Source: Hevea brasiliensis (lineage: Eukaryota; Streptophyta; Magnoliopsida; Malpighiales; Euphorbiaceae). From it: a stretch of DNA of 64,000 nt. Made by a program: the position numbers and the translations under genes. The stretch's first letter is position 1, and each line of letters starts with the position of its first letter. The notes under the pieces were generated by a model. The model saw only the letters and a program-made list of their open reading frames with translations. It was not told where the DNA came from and ran no database searches. The stretch is from positions 49,248,762 through 49,312,761 of the forward strand of contig NC_079509.1 in NCBI RefSeq assembly GCF_030052815.1. Direction: 5' to 3'. This document shows, in pieces, positions 34,804-48,224 of the stretch.

Positions 34804-35636
34804 ATAATCATATGTTACCATGCACTAGATTCTCTTTATTACAAAATCCCAACTCAAGCTGGAGTCATGGTTTATGTCAAACCCCATTTGCTATGAATAT
34901 TATGTTCTCTTTTAATTCCAGTTCTTGATTAAAAGATTTTCTCATCAGAAACTCTTTTCTGATTAAATCTATCTGTCTTGGCCAGGAACTTGAAACATCA
35001 AGAACAATTAAATGAACATAGGATTTTATCCCTATTTACTTAGAGGAACAGATTCCATCTTGATCAACACCTACCTCCATATATAACTAGTAGGAGCTAA
35101 CACATGCCCATATACCCATACACAGTACAAGTATGAAAGCAGTATCAAACTCAAACCACCTATATACAAGATAACTGTGCTATCTCAGGTCTAAAGATTA
35201 TATGCACTGATATGATTTATGACAATACATTGACAAGAGTAAACTCCATGTGCTTGTCATAAGTGTCACTGGTTCGGCCTACTTATCATGTATAAGTGCC
35301 TATCATGTTTGTTATAAGGCATGAGACTCATCATTCCATCTTATTTATATCTCATATAAATAACTTGGGAACAAACATGAATACAATCTTACTGGATAAA
35401 TGATGTCCTTATTGTGAAGTATCCTCAATTGTGAACCTATTTATGATACTTTGTGCTAGAAATAATGTCACTCATATTCTTAACAATTTCAGAATAGAAT
35501 TTCTAATAAAATATCAATGGACCTTTTCTATCACACATAAATATATTATGTAAACGAAAAAGTAAAAATGCCTTTTATTAATAAAAGATGTACAAGATAC
35601 ATACTAAATGATATGGTCTAGGGCATACTACTAACA
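34804..35636 (-). mobile_element. 3' LTR of C1, inner part
   Basis: Matches 51635-52467 with few changes, ending ACTACTAACA. The minus-strand purine tract GTGCTAGTGGGAGAT lies next to it at 35637-35651. Confidence 0.9.
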
Positions 35637-35655
35637 ATCTCCCACTAGCACTAGA

Positions 35656-38123
35656 GCCATTCATTACAATATCTTAGACTCATCTTCTCAAGATGTCGGT
35701 TTAGCTGAGTCTGTGACATAGGCTTAGTGAATGGATTAGCTGGATTTTCAGCTGATGCTATTTTCTGCATGGCTACATCGCCTCGCCCAACTATTTCTCT
35801 GATAATGTGGTAGCGCCTTTCTATGTGTTTGGATTTCTAGTGAGACCAGGGTTCCTTAGCCTGTATGACTGCTCCATTATTGTCACAGTGAAGTGAAACT
35901 GTTGACTCAATGGAAGGAACTACTGCAAGTTCTGTCACGAACTTCTTTATCCAAACAGCTTCCTTTGTAGCATCTGGTGCAGCAATATACTCAGCCTCGG
36001 TAGTGGAATCTGCAATTGTACTCAGTTTGGAACTCTTCCAACTGACTGCACCTCCATTACAAATGAACACATACCTAGAGATAGACTTTCTATCATTGAT
36101 ATCTGATTGGAAATCAGAATCAGTATAACCATCCAATTGCAAGTCTCCACCTCCATATATTAAGAATAAATCCTTAGTTCTTCTCAAGTACTTAAGGATA
36201 TTCTTGACAGCTATCCAATGTTCCAAACCTGGATTGGATTGATACCTGCTAGTCAAACTAACATCATATGCGATATCTGGCCTAATGCACAACATTGCAT
36301 ACATCAAACTTCCAATAGCCGAAGCATATGGAATCCTAGCCATTTTATCTCTTTCTTCAGGTGTCTTTGGAGACATCTCTTTAGAAAGTTGGATACCATG
36401 TCTCACTGGTAATAATCCTCTCTTGGAATCAAGCATGTTAAACCTCTTTAACACCTTTTCCAAAGTATAGACTTTGGGATAAACCAATTATTCTTTTCGC
36501 TCTATCTCTATAGATGTAAATCCCAAGAATATAGGTTGCCTCTCCTAAGTCTTTCATGGAGAATGTATTTGACAACTATATCTTTATAGTTGTCAACATA
36601 CCTGTGTCATTACCCATCAATAGTATGTCATCCACATATAAGACAAGGAAAGTGATAGCACTGTCACTAAACTTCTTATATACACATGGATCATCCTCAT
36701 TTTTGATAAAACCAAATGACTTAACGGCTTCATCAAAACGGATGTTCCAACTCCTCGAAGCTTGTTTCAACCCATAAATGGATCGCTTTAGCTTGCATAC
36801 CTTGGAACCATCTTGAGATTCAAAACCCCTAGGTTGTTCCATGAAAATGTTTTCTTCAATGTATCCATTAAGAAAAGCTGTTTTGACATCCATCTGCCAA
36901 ATCTCATAATCATAGTATGCAGCTATTGCTAATAGAATCCTAATAGATTTAAGCATGGCAACAGGCGAGAAAGTCTCCTCATAGTCGATTCATTGCCTTT
37001 GGCGAAACCCTTTCACTACTAGCCTTGCCTTATAGGTCTCTATCTTTCCATCAGAATCAATTTTCTTCTTGAAAACCCATTTATTTCCTATAGGTACAAT
37101 ACCTTTAAGTGAGTCAATAAGATCCCAAACTTGATTCTTATACATGGAATCAATTTCGGATTTCATAGCATCAATCCATTTTGAAGAGTCTATATCTGAT
37201 ATAGCTTCTTCATAGGTAAGTGGATCATCTCTATGATCTACTTCTTCATAAGTAGATAACTCTTGTTCTTCTTCATGAAGGAAACCATATCTCACTGGTG
37301 GGTGAGATACCCTGGTTGTTCTACGAGGAACAGCTGTAGATGTTTCATCAATAGGTGTAGGTTGACTAGATGGGTCTATTTCCATCTGATCTGTCGGTTG
37401 GTCAGAATTCTCCAATTCTAACTCTATTTGCCTTCCTTTGCCTCCTTCTTGAACAAACTGTTGTTCAAGAAATGTGGCATCTCTACTTATCACAACCTTT
37501 TGTGACGTAGGCAAATAAAAATAGTATCCAAAACTATCTTTTGAATATCCAATAAATTGATCCTTTTCTGATCTGGTTTCCAATTTATCAGTGTTCAACT
37601 TTTTGATATAACTGGACAACCCCAAATCTTAACATGCTTAAGACTTAGTTTTCTTCCATGCCATATCTCATAAGGTGTAGAAGAAACTGATTTTGATAGA
37701 ATCCTATTCAGAATATACAAAGCTGATTCTAATGCAAATCCCCCAAAAGAGATTGGCATATCAGTATAGCTCATCATACTACGTACCATATTCAATAGGG
37801 TATGATTTCTCCTTTCAGATATACCATTCAGTTGTGGTGTTCTTGGAGGAGTCAGCTGGGAAACAATGGCCTGCTCTCTCAAGTATTCATCAAATTCAGT
37901 ACTCAAATATTCACCTCCATGATCTGATCGAAGAGCTTTAATATTCTTTCCTGTTTGATTTTCTACTTCAAATTTAAATTCTTTGAATTTTTCAAAGGAT
38001 TCATATTTGTATTTCATCAAATACAAATACCCAAACCTTGATTTATCATCAGTAAAGGTAATAAAGCAATGAAAACCACCTCTAGCCATTTTCTTAAATG
38101 GACCACATACATCACTATGTATT
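35656..38123 (-). pseudogene. C1 copia integrase-reverse transcriptase-RNase H
   Basis: Minus-strand order is the copia order. The integrase core at 38123-37595 shows the D,D,E residues in IHSDVCGPF, LRSDHGGEY and ISERRN. The integrase C-terminal part and reverse transcriptase start (37625-36990) include KWVFKKKIDSDGKIETYKAR. Reverse transcriptase continues (36956-36576) with QMDVKTAFLNG and the catalytic YVDD. RNase H (36487-35656) shows IGSLMYAM, LDGYTDSDF, DSTTEAEYIA and HCDNNGA, and ends SLRYCNEWL. Frame changes near 37600 and 36970, a gap near 36500-36575, and a TAG after KEPWSH near 35835 make it non-functional. The upstream integrase zinc region, protease and gag end are missing because the insertion of G2 was followed by a deletion. 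Confidence 0.92.
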
Positions 38124-41100
38124 TGTAACACTCTTATTTGCATAGCCTGGTATATGTTACTGTTCCGGTGACCGTTATCGGTCCGGACAATTAAGAGGAT
38201 TAGAACTATGTTTAAGACACCTAGTTAAGCTATAAACACAAATAATTAATAATTGCCAATTAGTTAAGTATAAATAAGAAAAATAGAACATAAAAAGTCA
38301 AACGAGCCGAGAGTCACAGCGATGGGTGACCTTCTCGCGAAGGGTTGCGAAGTCAATTTAAACTCAAATTTCGAACCGTAAAATGTGACGCTGCGGTCCT
38401 TAGGACTATTACGAACACAGCAGAAAAGAGAAAATCATGAAAAAGAATTGTTAAGTCAGTCAAATAATTAGGTCAGGGAGCCGGAAGAAATATTGAATTA
38501 TTTGCAATTGAGGATACTTCACAATTTGGTCAATTTGCGAGGGGCAATTTGGTCAATTGACCCTGAGAGCTGACTCCTGACCTAACTGTCAAATAAAATC
38601 CGAGAAAAGAAAATTTCAGAATCGAGAATTAAATTAAAGAACTAATGGAAAAAAAAAAAGAGAGAAAACGGAAAAGTAAAAAGTGATGACATCATGCATG
38701 ACCTCATGCATGATGCAATAATTACTATAATTAAAAAAAAATTATTTAATTGGATTTATGGTCTTCCATAAGATAAAAATACAAGAAATGAAAGAAAAAA
38801 AAAGCCAAAAAGTCCTTCTTCCTCATCCATGTTGCCGCCCTCACTCTCTCTCCCTTCTCCATGATTGTCCACCATTAAAGAGTTATTCAACCTTGAATAA
38901 CTTGATGTTCTTTCACTAAAATTAACCCTAAACCCTAGAAAGCTTCTCAAGAAACCTAGACAAGAAGTATAGAAGAAAGAAGGAGGAAGAAAAATAGAAA
39001 ATTGAAGTTTTGGGAATCCAAATTAAGGTTAGTGATTTAAGTTTAAAAAATTCAGTTTATACTTTGTGTGTTTAGTTCAACTAACTTAGAAATAAACTTA
39101 AAATGACATAAAAACATTTGTGGAGGACCAAACTAAAAATTCAGCCAGCTAGGGTTACTATGCATATGCTTGTGTTTTGATTGAATTTAATATGTTAGGC
39201 AAGCTTGTATGAATGTGGTAGTAAGATTGATATGCTTAGATGTGGTTAAATGCAATAATTTAGTGAGTTAGGGTTTTGGACACTTAGGGTTTAGAGACAA
39301 AAATGTGAGAAATTGGTAAATGATGTCTTTGACCTAGTTTGAAGTGAGAAATGGTCATTTGTGACCAAATGAAGTGTGTTAGAAGTGTTTGAACCAAAAG
39401 CAAATTCGGATTCAATGTGGTCATGCTGCAGGCAGCTGGACCAAGGTCCCTTTGAGGGACCAAAACTGAAAATTTACAAGTCCAATTGGTATGAGACCAA
39501 TTGGGAATGAAAATAGACACCAAATGACACAATTTTCATTTAGGAAGCATGCCCAAAAAGTGACCAAAACCTAGTGAATAAATTGACCAAATCCGGAAAT
39601 TCTCAGTCTGCCCTGTACAAACTGACCAAATGAACAGTGTTTGTTCATTTGGCCATAACTTGAGCTAGGCAGGTCTAAATGACCTGAAATTTTACCAGTG
39701 GACAGTTGAGATATAGACCTAAAACTTTCATGAAGAACACAAACCCAAATTATGCCATTAACCAAGTCATTTGGCCACCCAAAGTTGGTGACCTAAAACT
39801 GCCAGAACCAAAATTTACCCAGAAATCTGGGTTAAGTCCAATCCGGCAGCCATGGTTCAAATGGCTATAACTTGAGCTACAAAACTCCAATTGGAGTGAT
39901 TCAAAAAGGAGAATAAACTTAAGACAATAGGGAACATTTTCTATGAAGGAAGTTTTGCCAAATTCTAACAGAAAAATGACCAATGGAACAGTGCAACTTT
40001 AGACACCAAAACTGAAAATTTGCAAAATTGCCTAAAAGACTTAGAATTTGAGTAAACAACCAAAACCAACAAATTTAGTGACCAAAATGTGGTATGTGGG
40101 TGAAGTTGGAATTCTCATACCTATTAAGCCTTAGAAAGTCAATAATTTGACTTGAATAGTAACCCTGAAACACAAAATTTAAAGAACGTCAAGTTTAGCA
40201 CATTAGAGCTAGGTATAAGTGAATGTAAATTTATTTTTGGACTAATGATGAGTTATGATACTGAAACACTGTGAAATTATGTGTTTCAGTGGAAAAGAAC
40301 ACTGGGAAAGAACCCGATGAATCGAGTCAAGGCTAAGAAGCGACTCATTTAAGGTTTGTGCACAACTAACTATTTTGTTACTTTTCACTTCTAAATTGAT
40401 TTGAACAAGTTTATTTTATGATTTATAATTTTGTTGTGTTGAGAATTTTAATTTGTTGAATGAAATTGTATAAATTAAATGTAAATTTTCTTATGCATTT
40501 AAGGATTTATTGCATGGTTTTGAGGATTGTAAATTTTAAGTTTGATGTGTTGCCAACCTTGAGCATGAATTTATGATGATTAAATATGTTGATGATTTGT
40601 AAACACTTTGTAAATAGAAATTGTTTTGAATATGATTTGAAACCACAGTTGTCATGGAAAAATTTGTTGTGAATTCTCATTAGCTTGTTTAGTGAGATAT
40701 CTCCTCCACTAGATGGGGCGAGTTCCTTCCTCTCTGGCTTGCCAGTTGGGGATGAGTTTGAATGAGTACTCATATCTACTAGCTAGTCTTTGTTCCTCCC
40801 TTTTAGCCTTGGTTATTGGGAGAGTGTGAAATGTCGTGATGTACAACACGGCATCTATTTAAATTTTGGGTCATGGGTTCAACTGTGTGAATTGTTGGCA
40901 ACGCCCTTTAAATTATGCATAGTTTGATAAATTGTGATTGAAATAAATAATTTGTTAGTGATTCAAAATATTTTTGTATTGTTTCGGTATTTAAAAGAAA
41001 TGTAGACAAATAGTTACTATTTAATCAAAACATTATTCAAATGAATAATTTGTATGAATGAAAATATTGATTTATGAATGTCATAGATTTTGAAGAATTT

Positions 41101-41909
41101 AGAAATTTTAAATTTTTATTTGTTATGAATTATCAAGCATAACTTGTATTAAGTTTTAAATTATTAGTTGTGCACCATTGAGTTCACCACTCAGCGATAG
41201 CTTTGTATGCTGTTGCAGGTGAAAGGAAATATAAAGCAGCTGAGCAAGATTACTAAAAGGCATAGTGAGACTATCTTTGGGTATATCATAGGTATACCCT
41301 TGTACATTAGATTTTGATGTAATTCTGTAAATATATGTATGAAATTTACTTTGAGCAGTTGTACTAACTCTTTTGTAATGTATTTTTGGATTGTAATAAA
41401 ATACAAATTATTACAAGGTTATCTTGAGATTTTATATATTTATAAAGTTTGCACTACTAAATTTTTATTACTCCCATGGATGTAAATATTCATTTTGTTA
41501 TCTTAATGAGATATTTCAATGTTTGATTTAATTTAAACTGCGTATTGAGTTGCTTGTATTGAATTGTGAAATGAGATTGAATAATGGAGTTGTGATTGAG
41601 AAAAATATTGGGAGTGTCTTTATTTTCAGGTTTTGAAGAACTGTTTTCTTAAAATACAGACGGCACTCTGCCGAAATTTTTGTAAAAATTATGGAGATTT
41701 TAAATATCTAAAAATTTGATTTATGTTTGGACTTTAAATAAAGGTTTTTAATATCTGAAAAAAAAAATTATCCACCAATTTAAAAATGAACAAAAATTGT
41801 TTTAAAATCCCTTGTAGTATATTTAATGGGTTATCTGTAGGCGAAGTACGGTAATTCATTAGGTGTACTACGGGAGCATGTTACATCTTACGAGGAGTAG
41901 GGTGTGACA
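38124..41909 (+). mobile_element. 5' LTR of G2, 3.8 kb
   Basis: Complete, TGTAACACTC to AGGGTGTGACA. Non-coding; the small frames in it repeat in the right LTR and are chance. Blocks such as GGCCATAACTTGAGCTA and TGACCTGAAATTTTACCAGT recur and resemble the internal repeats of the G3 LTR. Near its start it shares CAGCGATGGGTGACC-type sequence with G3. Confidence 0.88.
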
Positions 41910-41917
41910 TGTTTTAG

Positions 41918-41929
41918 TGGTATCAGAGC
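41918..41929 (+). other. Primer-binding site of G2
   Basis: TGGTATCAGAGC, the initiator tRNA-Met complement, eight bases after the LTR end. Confidence 0.92.
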
Positions 41930-42055
41930 CAATGGTTTTAAAGTATAACTGCTTGAATGTTTCATACATATAGTACATTTACATCATAAATATGAACTAA
42001 AGGGGGGAAATCTCCTTGTATTAGTTATACAGGAAATAAAAAAAAATTCATGTGA

Positions 42056-42887
42056 ATAGATATTGACAAGGGAGATAAAACGATAGAGCAGTCTGATACA
42101 ACTAACGTACAAGAAGAGGCCTCAGTTTCGCAGAGCGTTGGAGGTCCAACTGCACCAGTCCCTCCTATACAAATTACTGCACAAACGGCTCAGCAGATGG
42201 CCATGTTCTTTCAGCAAATGGCTGAAAAACTGTCAGCCCAGGCCCATGTACAAACCCAATCCCCTCAAAAGCAGCATGAAAAAGAGAAAAGTGGGAAACC
42301 CATCGGTCAAAGTTCGAGTAGTAATTTGGGAAAAAGAAAAGATTTTGAGGGACCCCGAGCTCCTAAGTATGACAGAGGCGGATCTTCAGGGCGAAAGCAA
42401 TCAAGAACCATTCGTCAAAGAACCAGAAGTTCCTACCGTATCTGTGACGTTTGTGGAAAATTTCATGGGGGTATTTGCCACAGGGTCACTAGAGCCGGCT
42501 TCAATTGTGGTGGAATTGGACATTTTGCCCGAGATTGTACTAGTGCACGTCAATTTATTGCACATACCGCATCAGAGGAATCAGTCCAAGGTTCTGATGA
42601 CTGATTTTAGAGGCTCATTAATAGTTAGTAGGGGCAGAGGTAGAAGTAGAGACAGCACTTTAGGTAATCCTCGCACAATGGACCAACCCGAGCAGAGGAA
42701 TACGTTAGAAAGAGGGAACGCCATGCATCGAGGGGAAGAAGCAGAGACTTCAGATGTAGTTGCCGGTATGTTCTTAACTTGTGAAAGGAATAATTATGTA
42801 CTATTTGATTCCGGCTCTACTTGTTTATATGCTAATGCTAAAATTATATGTTCTACAGCTATTCCCTTGCATGGAGATAAATTTTAA
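42056..42887 (+). pseudogene. G2 deleted gag and protease start
   Basis: The frame from 42056 reads IDIDKGDKT, where the expected initiator Met codon is ATA. It continues through PPIQITAQTAQQMAMFFQQM, then jumps to a basic linker and the zinc knuckle region (CDVCGKFHGGIC, then FNCGGIGHFARDC near 42500-42540). The capsid domain normally between them is absent, so gag is internally deleted. After a stop at 42602-42604 a second frame gives EEAETSDVVAGMF and the protease loop LFDSGST near 42810. The layout is like Tekay/Del chromoviruses. It cannot build a normal particle. Confidence 0.75.
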
Positions 42888-44889
42888 TGTGTTAGTAATT
42901 AGTCTTTTAGGATAAGAATTGCGATAATAAGCGTGATTGGAATTAATTTTGGAAAAGTTTCTAGTGAGAGACATCTCCTAGACTACGATAAATTATAAAG
43001 TTAATTAGTAAGCCTAATTAGGTAAGGCAAGAGGACCAAAAAGTAAGTTATAGCAATATATTTGCCCCAGATGGAAGTAAAGGTACTACTGTTGATAGAT
43101 GTCAGTAAGTACCATAATCAAAATAAGTTTAAGATATTAGTGGATTTGAAAGAAATAAGACATAAGGAAGTTTGATCTATTGGGATGTATCATAGTAACT
43201 ATGCAATATTCTTGATGTTTGTGCTGTTAGCTGCAGATTACAGTATTGACTTGAGATTTATTGTATAGAGCTACGTACTACCTAATAGTACATAAGGATA
43301 AGAATAGTTATAAATGACTTTCGCTCTGGTATAAATATACCAGAATAGAGTTTTATTACTAGAACTGAGTTTGAAAATCCTAATTCGGGATTTAAAACTC
43401 TATAATTAGAATATCAAAAGATCATGTTTGCATGGTAGTGAGAGTTAAAGACTCCGTTACCCTAGCATGAATTACAGTGCATCAAGAATTGTTATGGGAC
43501 TAGAGATTTTAGCATGGTAAAAATTTAAAAATAACACCTATAGGGCTAAGTCATCCAGTCTCCGATATGGGGTTTATAGTTGTTCTGGTATTGCAATGGA
43601 TCTTTTGCTCAAAGTTTAGTAAGGAACAGTATTCTATTTGTGTAGCAGTAAGACACAAAATATAATTTTGTTCCCCTAGAAGAGACAGGATGCTATGGAT
43701 GACAATTATAACTTATAAAATAGTTAAGAAATGATGTTCTACTGATAACAGTAATTCGATAGGAACTAGTTGCTCAGGTATTCTTTAGGAAGAGCATAAT
43801 TTTATTGTGCGGATCATAAGGATTAGATTAGAATTAAAGCGAAACTTTTGAATAGCATGGGAAAAAGGAGAGTCTGGTAGACTCCCTTCTTAAGATTGAA
43901 GAATTGTTTATGGTTGAAAAAAAAAAGGGTAATGATCACAAACCAGTAGAAAATAAGCTATAGAATATTGATAGATAAAAGAGTTGTGGAAGTAAAAATT
44001 AGAATAGTTGGTGCGAATGTAATAAAGAAACGTTATGAATATTAGTTAAAGTGTTGACTAGAATGGTCATAGGACCAAATCAAAGTAATATTGAAGTGTA
44101 GTGGATTTATTAGGGATGATAAGAGGTGCTAAATTATAACTCAACAATCAAGTTAAGGAAGAAGATAAGATTGAGGAATAAAATAATTAAAGTTAAGCTG
44201 TGGAAAAAAAAAACAAATAGAACAGTAAGAAATAAGAAAAACACTAGATGAGGAATTGCCACCAGGGCAAACAACCTACTTAAGACGCGTAACGATATCC
44301 CGAACTATTTTATCAAGAAGGAAATAAGTTAAACAAAAGCAAACAAGATAGTGCAAAATGGCACATAGGCCTTGGTCATAAATGGAGATGGTAAGATAAT
44401 GGTTATGGACCTATGGCCAAGAAAGAGATAAGCAGTTCATATATGATCAACAAGGTCATTTAAAAAAAGAGACGACAAAGGAAAATAATTACTAAAACAA
44501 CAGCAAGAAAAGACTAAAATATTCTAAACTAAACTGAAGGTTGCATCAAATGATCAAGAGATTTGATAAGAAAAAAGTAAAACTAAGTTCTCACCCATAG
44601 GATCATACGAGGTCCTAGAAGAGTGGATCCACTAGCACACAGATTTGCTTACCTCTAAAATTGAAATGAATTTGAATCTAACTTATGACAGAAGCTCATA
44701 AGAAACTTGGCACACGAGCTGAGCAATCGATGAGTAAATAGTATTGGTTAAAGTGCTAAGGAACCATCATTCAGGCGAGGAAGCTACTTAGGAGCATGAA
44801 TAGGACATGAGGAGACAGCACCCACAACTGTTCAGAGACTGATACTAGGTAAAATTTCGAGGATGAAATTATTTTAAAGGGGAAAGAAT
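42888..44889 (+). mobile_element. Non-coding interior of G2
   Basis: Two kilobases without a convincing frame. Parts of 43190-43520 resemble the reverse complement of G3 5700-6000. Near the end is the typical gypsy tail AAAATTTCGAGGATGAAAT followed by the purine tract AAAGGGGAAAGAAT directly before the right LTR. Confidence 0.7.
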
Positions 44890-47800
44890 TGTAACACCCC
44901 TATTTGCATAGCCTGGTATATATTACTATTCTGGTGACCGGTATCGGTCCGGACAATTAAGAGGATTAGAACTATGTTTAAGACACCTAGTTAAGCTATA
45001 AACACAAATAATTAATAATTGTCAATTAGTTAAGTATAAATAAGAAAAATAGAACATAAGAAGTTAAACGAGTCGAGAGTCACAGCGATGGGTGACCTTC
45101 TCGGGAAGGGTTGCGAAGTCAATTTAAACTCAAATTTCGAACTGTAAAATGTGACGTTGCGGTCCTTAGGACTATTACGAACACAGTGGAAAAGAGAAAA
45201 TCACGAAAAAGAATTGTTAAGTCAGTCAAATAATTAGGTCAGGGAGCCGAAAGAAATATTGAATTATTTGCAAACCGGGTTGAACTGGCGAGGGGCAATT
45301 TGGTCAATTGACCCCGAGAGCTGACTCTTGACCTAACTGTCAAATAAAATCGGAGAAAAGAAAATTTCAGAATCGAAAATTAAATTAAAGAACTAATGAA
45401 AAAAAAAGAGAGAAAATGGAAAAGTAAAAAGTGATGACATCATGCATGACCTCATGCATGATGCAATAATTACTATAATTAAAAAAAAATTATTTAATTG
45501 GATTTATGGTCTTCCATAAGATAAAAATACAAGAAAAGAAAGAAAAAAAAAAAACCAAAGAGTCCTTCTTCCTCATCCATGTTGCAGCCCTCACTCTCTC
45601 TCCCTTCTCCATGATTGTCCACCATTAAAGAGTTATTCAACCTTGAATAACTTGATGTTCTTTCACTAAAATTAACCCTAAACCCTAGAAAGCTTCTCAA
45701 GAACCCTAGACAAGAAGTATAGAAGAAAGAAGGAGGAAGAAAAATAGAAAATTGAAGTTTTGGGAATCCAAATTAAGGTTAGTGATTTAAGTTTAAAAAA
45801 TTCAGTTTATACTTTGTGTGTTTAGTTCAACTAACTTAGAAATAAACTTAAAATGAAATAAAAACATTTGTGGAGGACCAAACTGAAAATTCAGCCAGCT
45901 AGGGTTACTATGCATATGCTTGTGTTTTGATTGAATTTAATATGTTAGGCAAGCTTGTATGAATGTGGTAGTAAGATTGATATGCTTAGATGTGGTTAAA
46001 TGCAACAATTTAGTGAGTTAGGGTTTTGGACACTTAGGGTTTAGAGACAAAAATGTGAGAAATTGGTAAATGATGTCTTTGACCTAGTTTGAAGTGAGAA
46101 TGGTCATTTGTGACCAAATGAAGTGCGTTAGAAGTTTTTGAACCAAAAGCAAATTTGGATTCAATGTGGTCATGCTACAGGCAGCTGGACCAAGGTCCCT
46201 TTGAGGGTTCAAAACTGAAAATTTACAAGTCCAATTGGTATGAGACCAATTGGGAATGAAAATAGACACCAAATGACACAATTTTCATTTAGGAAGCATG
46301 CCCAAAAAGTGACCAAAACCTAGTGAATAAATTGATCAAATCCGGAAATTCTTAGTCTGCCCTATACAAACTGACCATATCATTTGGCCATAACTTGAGC
46401 TAGGCAGGTCTAAATGACCTGACATTTTACCAGTGGATAGTTGAGATATAGACCTAAAACTTTCATGAAGAACACAAACCCAAATTATGCCATTAACCAA
46501 GTCATTTGGCTACCCAAAGTTGGTGACCTAAAACTGCCAGAACCAAAATTTGCCCAGAAATCTGGGTTAAGTCCAATTTGGCAGCCATGGTTCAAATGGC
46601 TATAACTTGAGCTACAAAACTCCAATTAGAGTGATTCAAAAAGGAGAATAAACTTAAGACAATAGGGAACATTTTCTATGAAGGAAGTTTTGCCAACTTC
46701 TAACAGAAAAATGACCAATGGAACAGTGCAACTTTAGACACCAAAACTAAAAATTTGCAAAATTGCCTAAAAGACTTAGAATTTGAGTAAACAACCAAAA
46801 CTAACAAATTTAGTGACCAAAATGTGGTATGTGGGTGAAGTTGGAATTCCTATACCTATTAAGCCTTAGAAAGTCAACAATTTGACTTGAATAGTGTAGT
46901 GAATAGTAACTCTGAAACACAAAATTTAAAGAACGTCAAGTTTAGCACATTAGAGCTAGGTATAAGTGAATGTAAATTTATTTTTGAACTAATGATGAGT
47001 TATGATACTGAAACACTGTGAAATTGTGTGTTTCAGTGGAAAAGAACACCGGGAAAGAACCCGAGGAATCGAGTCAAGGCCAAGAGGCGACTCGTTTAAG
47101 GTTTGTGCACAACTAACTATTTTGTTACTTTTCACTTCTAAATTGATTTGAACAAGTTTATTTTATGATTTATAATTTTGTTGTGTTGAGGATTTTAATT
47201 TGTTGAATGAAATTGTATAAATTAAATGTAAATTTTCTTATGCATTTAAGGATTTATTGCATGGTTTTGAGGATTGTAAATTTTAAGTTTGATGTGTTGT
47301 CAACCTTGAGCATGAATTTATGATGATTAAATATGTTGATGATTTGTAAACACTTTGTAAATAGAAATTGTTTTGAATATGATTTGAAACCACAATTGAC
47401 ATGGCAAAATTTGTTGTGAATTCTCATTAGCTTGTCTAGTGAGATATCTCCTCCACTAGATGGGGTGAGTTCCTTCCTCTCTGGCTTGCCAGTTGGGGAA
47501 GAGTTTGAATGAGTACTTATATATACTAGTTAGTCTTTGTTCCTGCCTTTTAGCCTCGGTTATTGGGAGAGTGTGAAATGTCGTGGTGTACAACATGGCA
47601 TCTATTTGAATTTTGGGTCATGGGTTCAACTGTGTGAATTATTGGCAACGCCTTTTAAATTATGCATAGTTTGATAAATTGTGGTTGAAATAAATAATTT
47701 GTTAGTGATTCAAAATATTTTTGTATTGTTTCGGGATTTAAAAGAAATGTAGACAACTATTTGATCAAAACGTTATTCAAATGAATAATTTGTATGAATG

Positions 47801-48224
47801 AAAATATTGATTTATGAATGTCATAGATTTTGAAGAATTTAGAAATTTTAAATTTTTATTTGTTATGAATTATCAAGCATAACTTGTATTAAGTTTTAAA
47901 TTATTAGTTGTGCACCACTGAGTTCACCACTCAGCGATAGCTTTGTATGCTATCGCAGGTGAAAGGAAATATAAAGCAGCTGAGCAAGATTACTAAAAGG
48001 CATAGTGAGACTATCTTCGGGTATATCATAGGTATACCCTTATACATTAGATTTTGATGTAATTCTGTAAGTATATGTATGAAATTTACTTTAAGCAGTT
48101 GTACCAACTCTTTTGTAATATGTTTTTGGATTGTAATAAAATACAAATTATTACAAGGTTATCTTGAGATTTTATGTATTTATAAAGTTTGCACTACTAA
48201 ATTTTTATTACTCCCATGAATGTA
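44890..48224 (+). mobile_element. 3' LTR of G2, truncated
   Basis: Matches the left LTR closely for 3.3 kb, with small indels (for example near 46378 and 46893), then stops at CTCCCATGAATGTA. The next base belongs to C1 gag. Confidence 0.9.

Larger units (their letters stand above)
38124..48224 (+). mobile_element. Ty3/gypsy element G2, long LTRs, inserted in C1
   Basis: The left LTR runs 38124-41909, the primer site 41918-41929, the interior to 44889, and the right LTR 44890-48224. LTR ends are TGTAACAC and GGTGTGACA. The right LTR lacks its last roughly 420 bp (LTR position 41488 onward), and the adjoining C1 sequence between gag and integrase is also missing, so one deletion probably removed both; no target duplication survives. 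The interior carries only a shortened gag and a protease start. Same family as G3. Confidence 0.9.

Noticed and set aside
38756..38950. Frames repeated at 38756-38950 and 45494-45700 (and 39284-39532, 41191-41406, 47931-48146)
   Set aside because: They are duplicated because they lie in the two LTRs of G2; no conserved coding signal.
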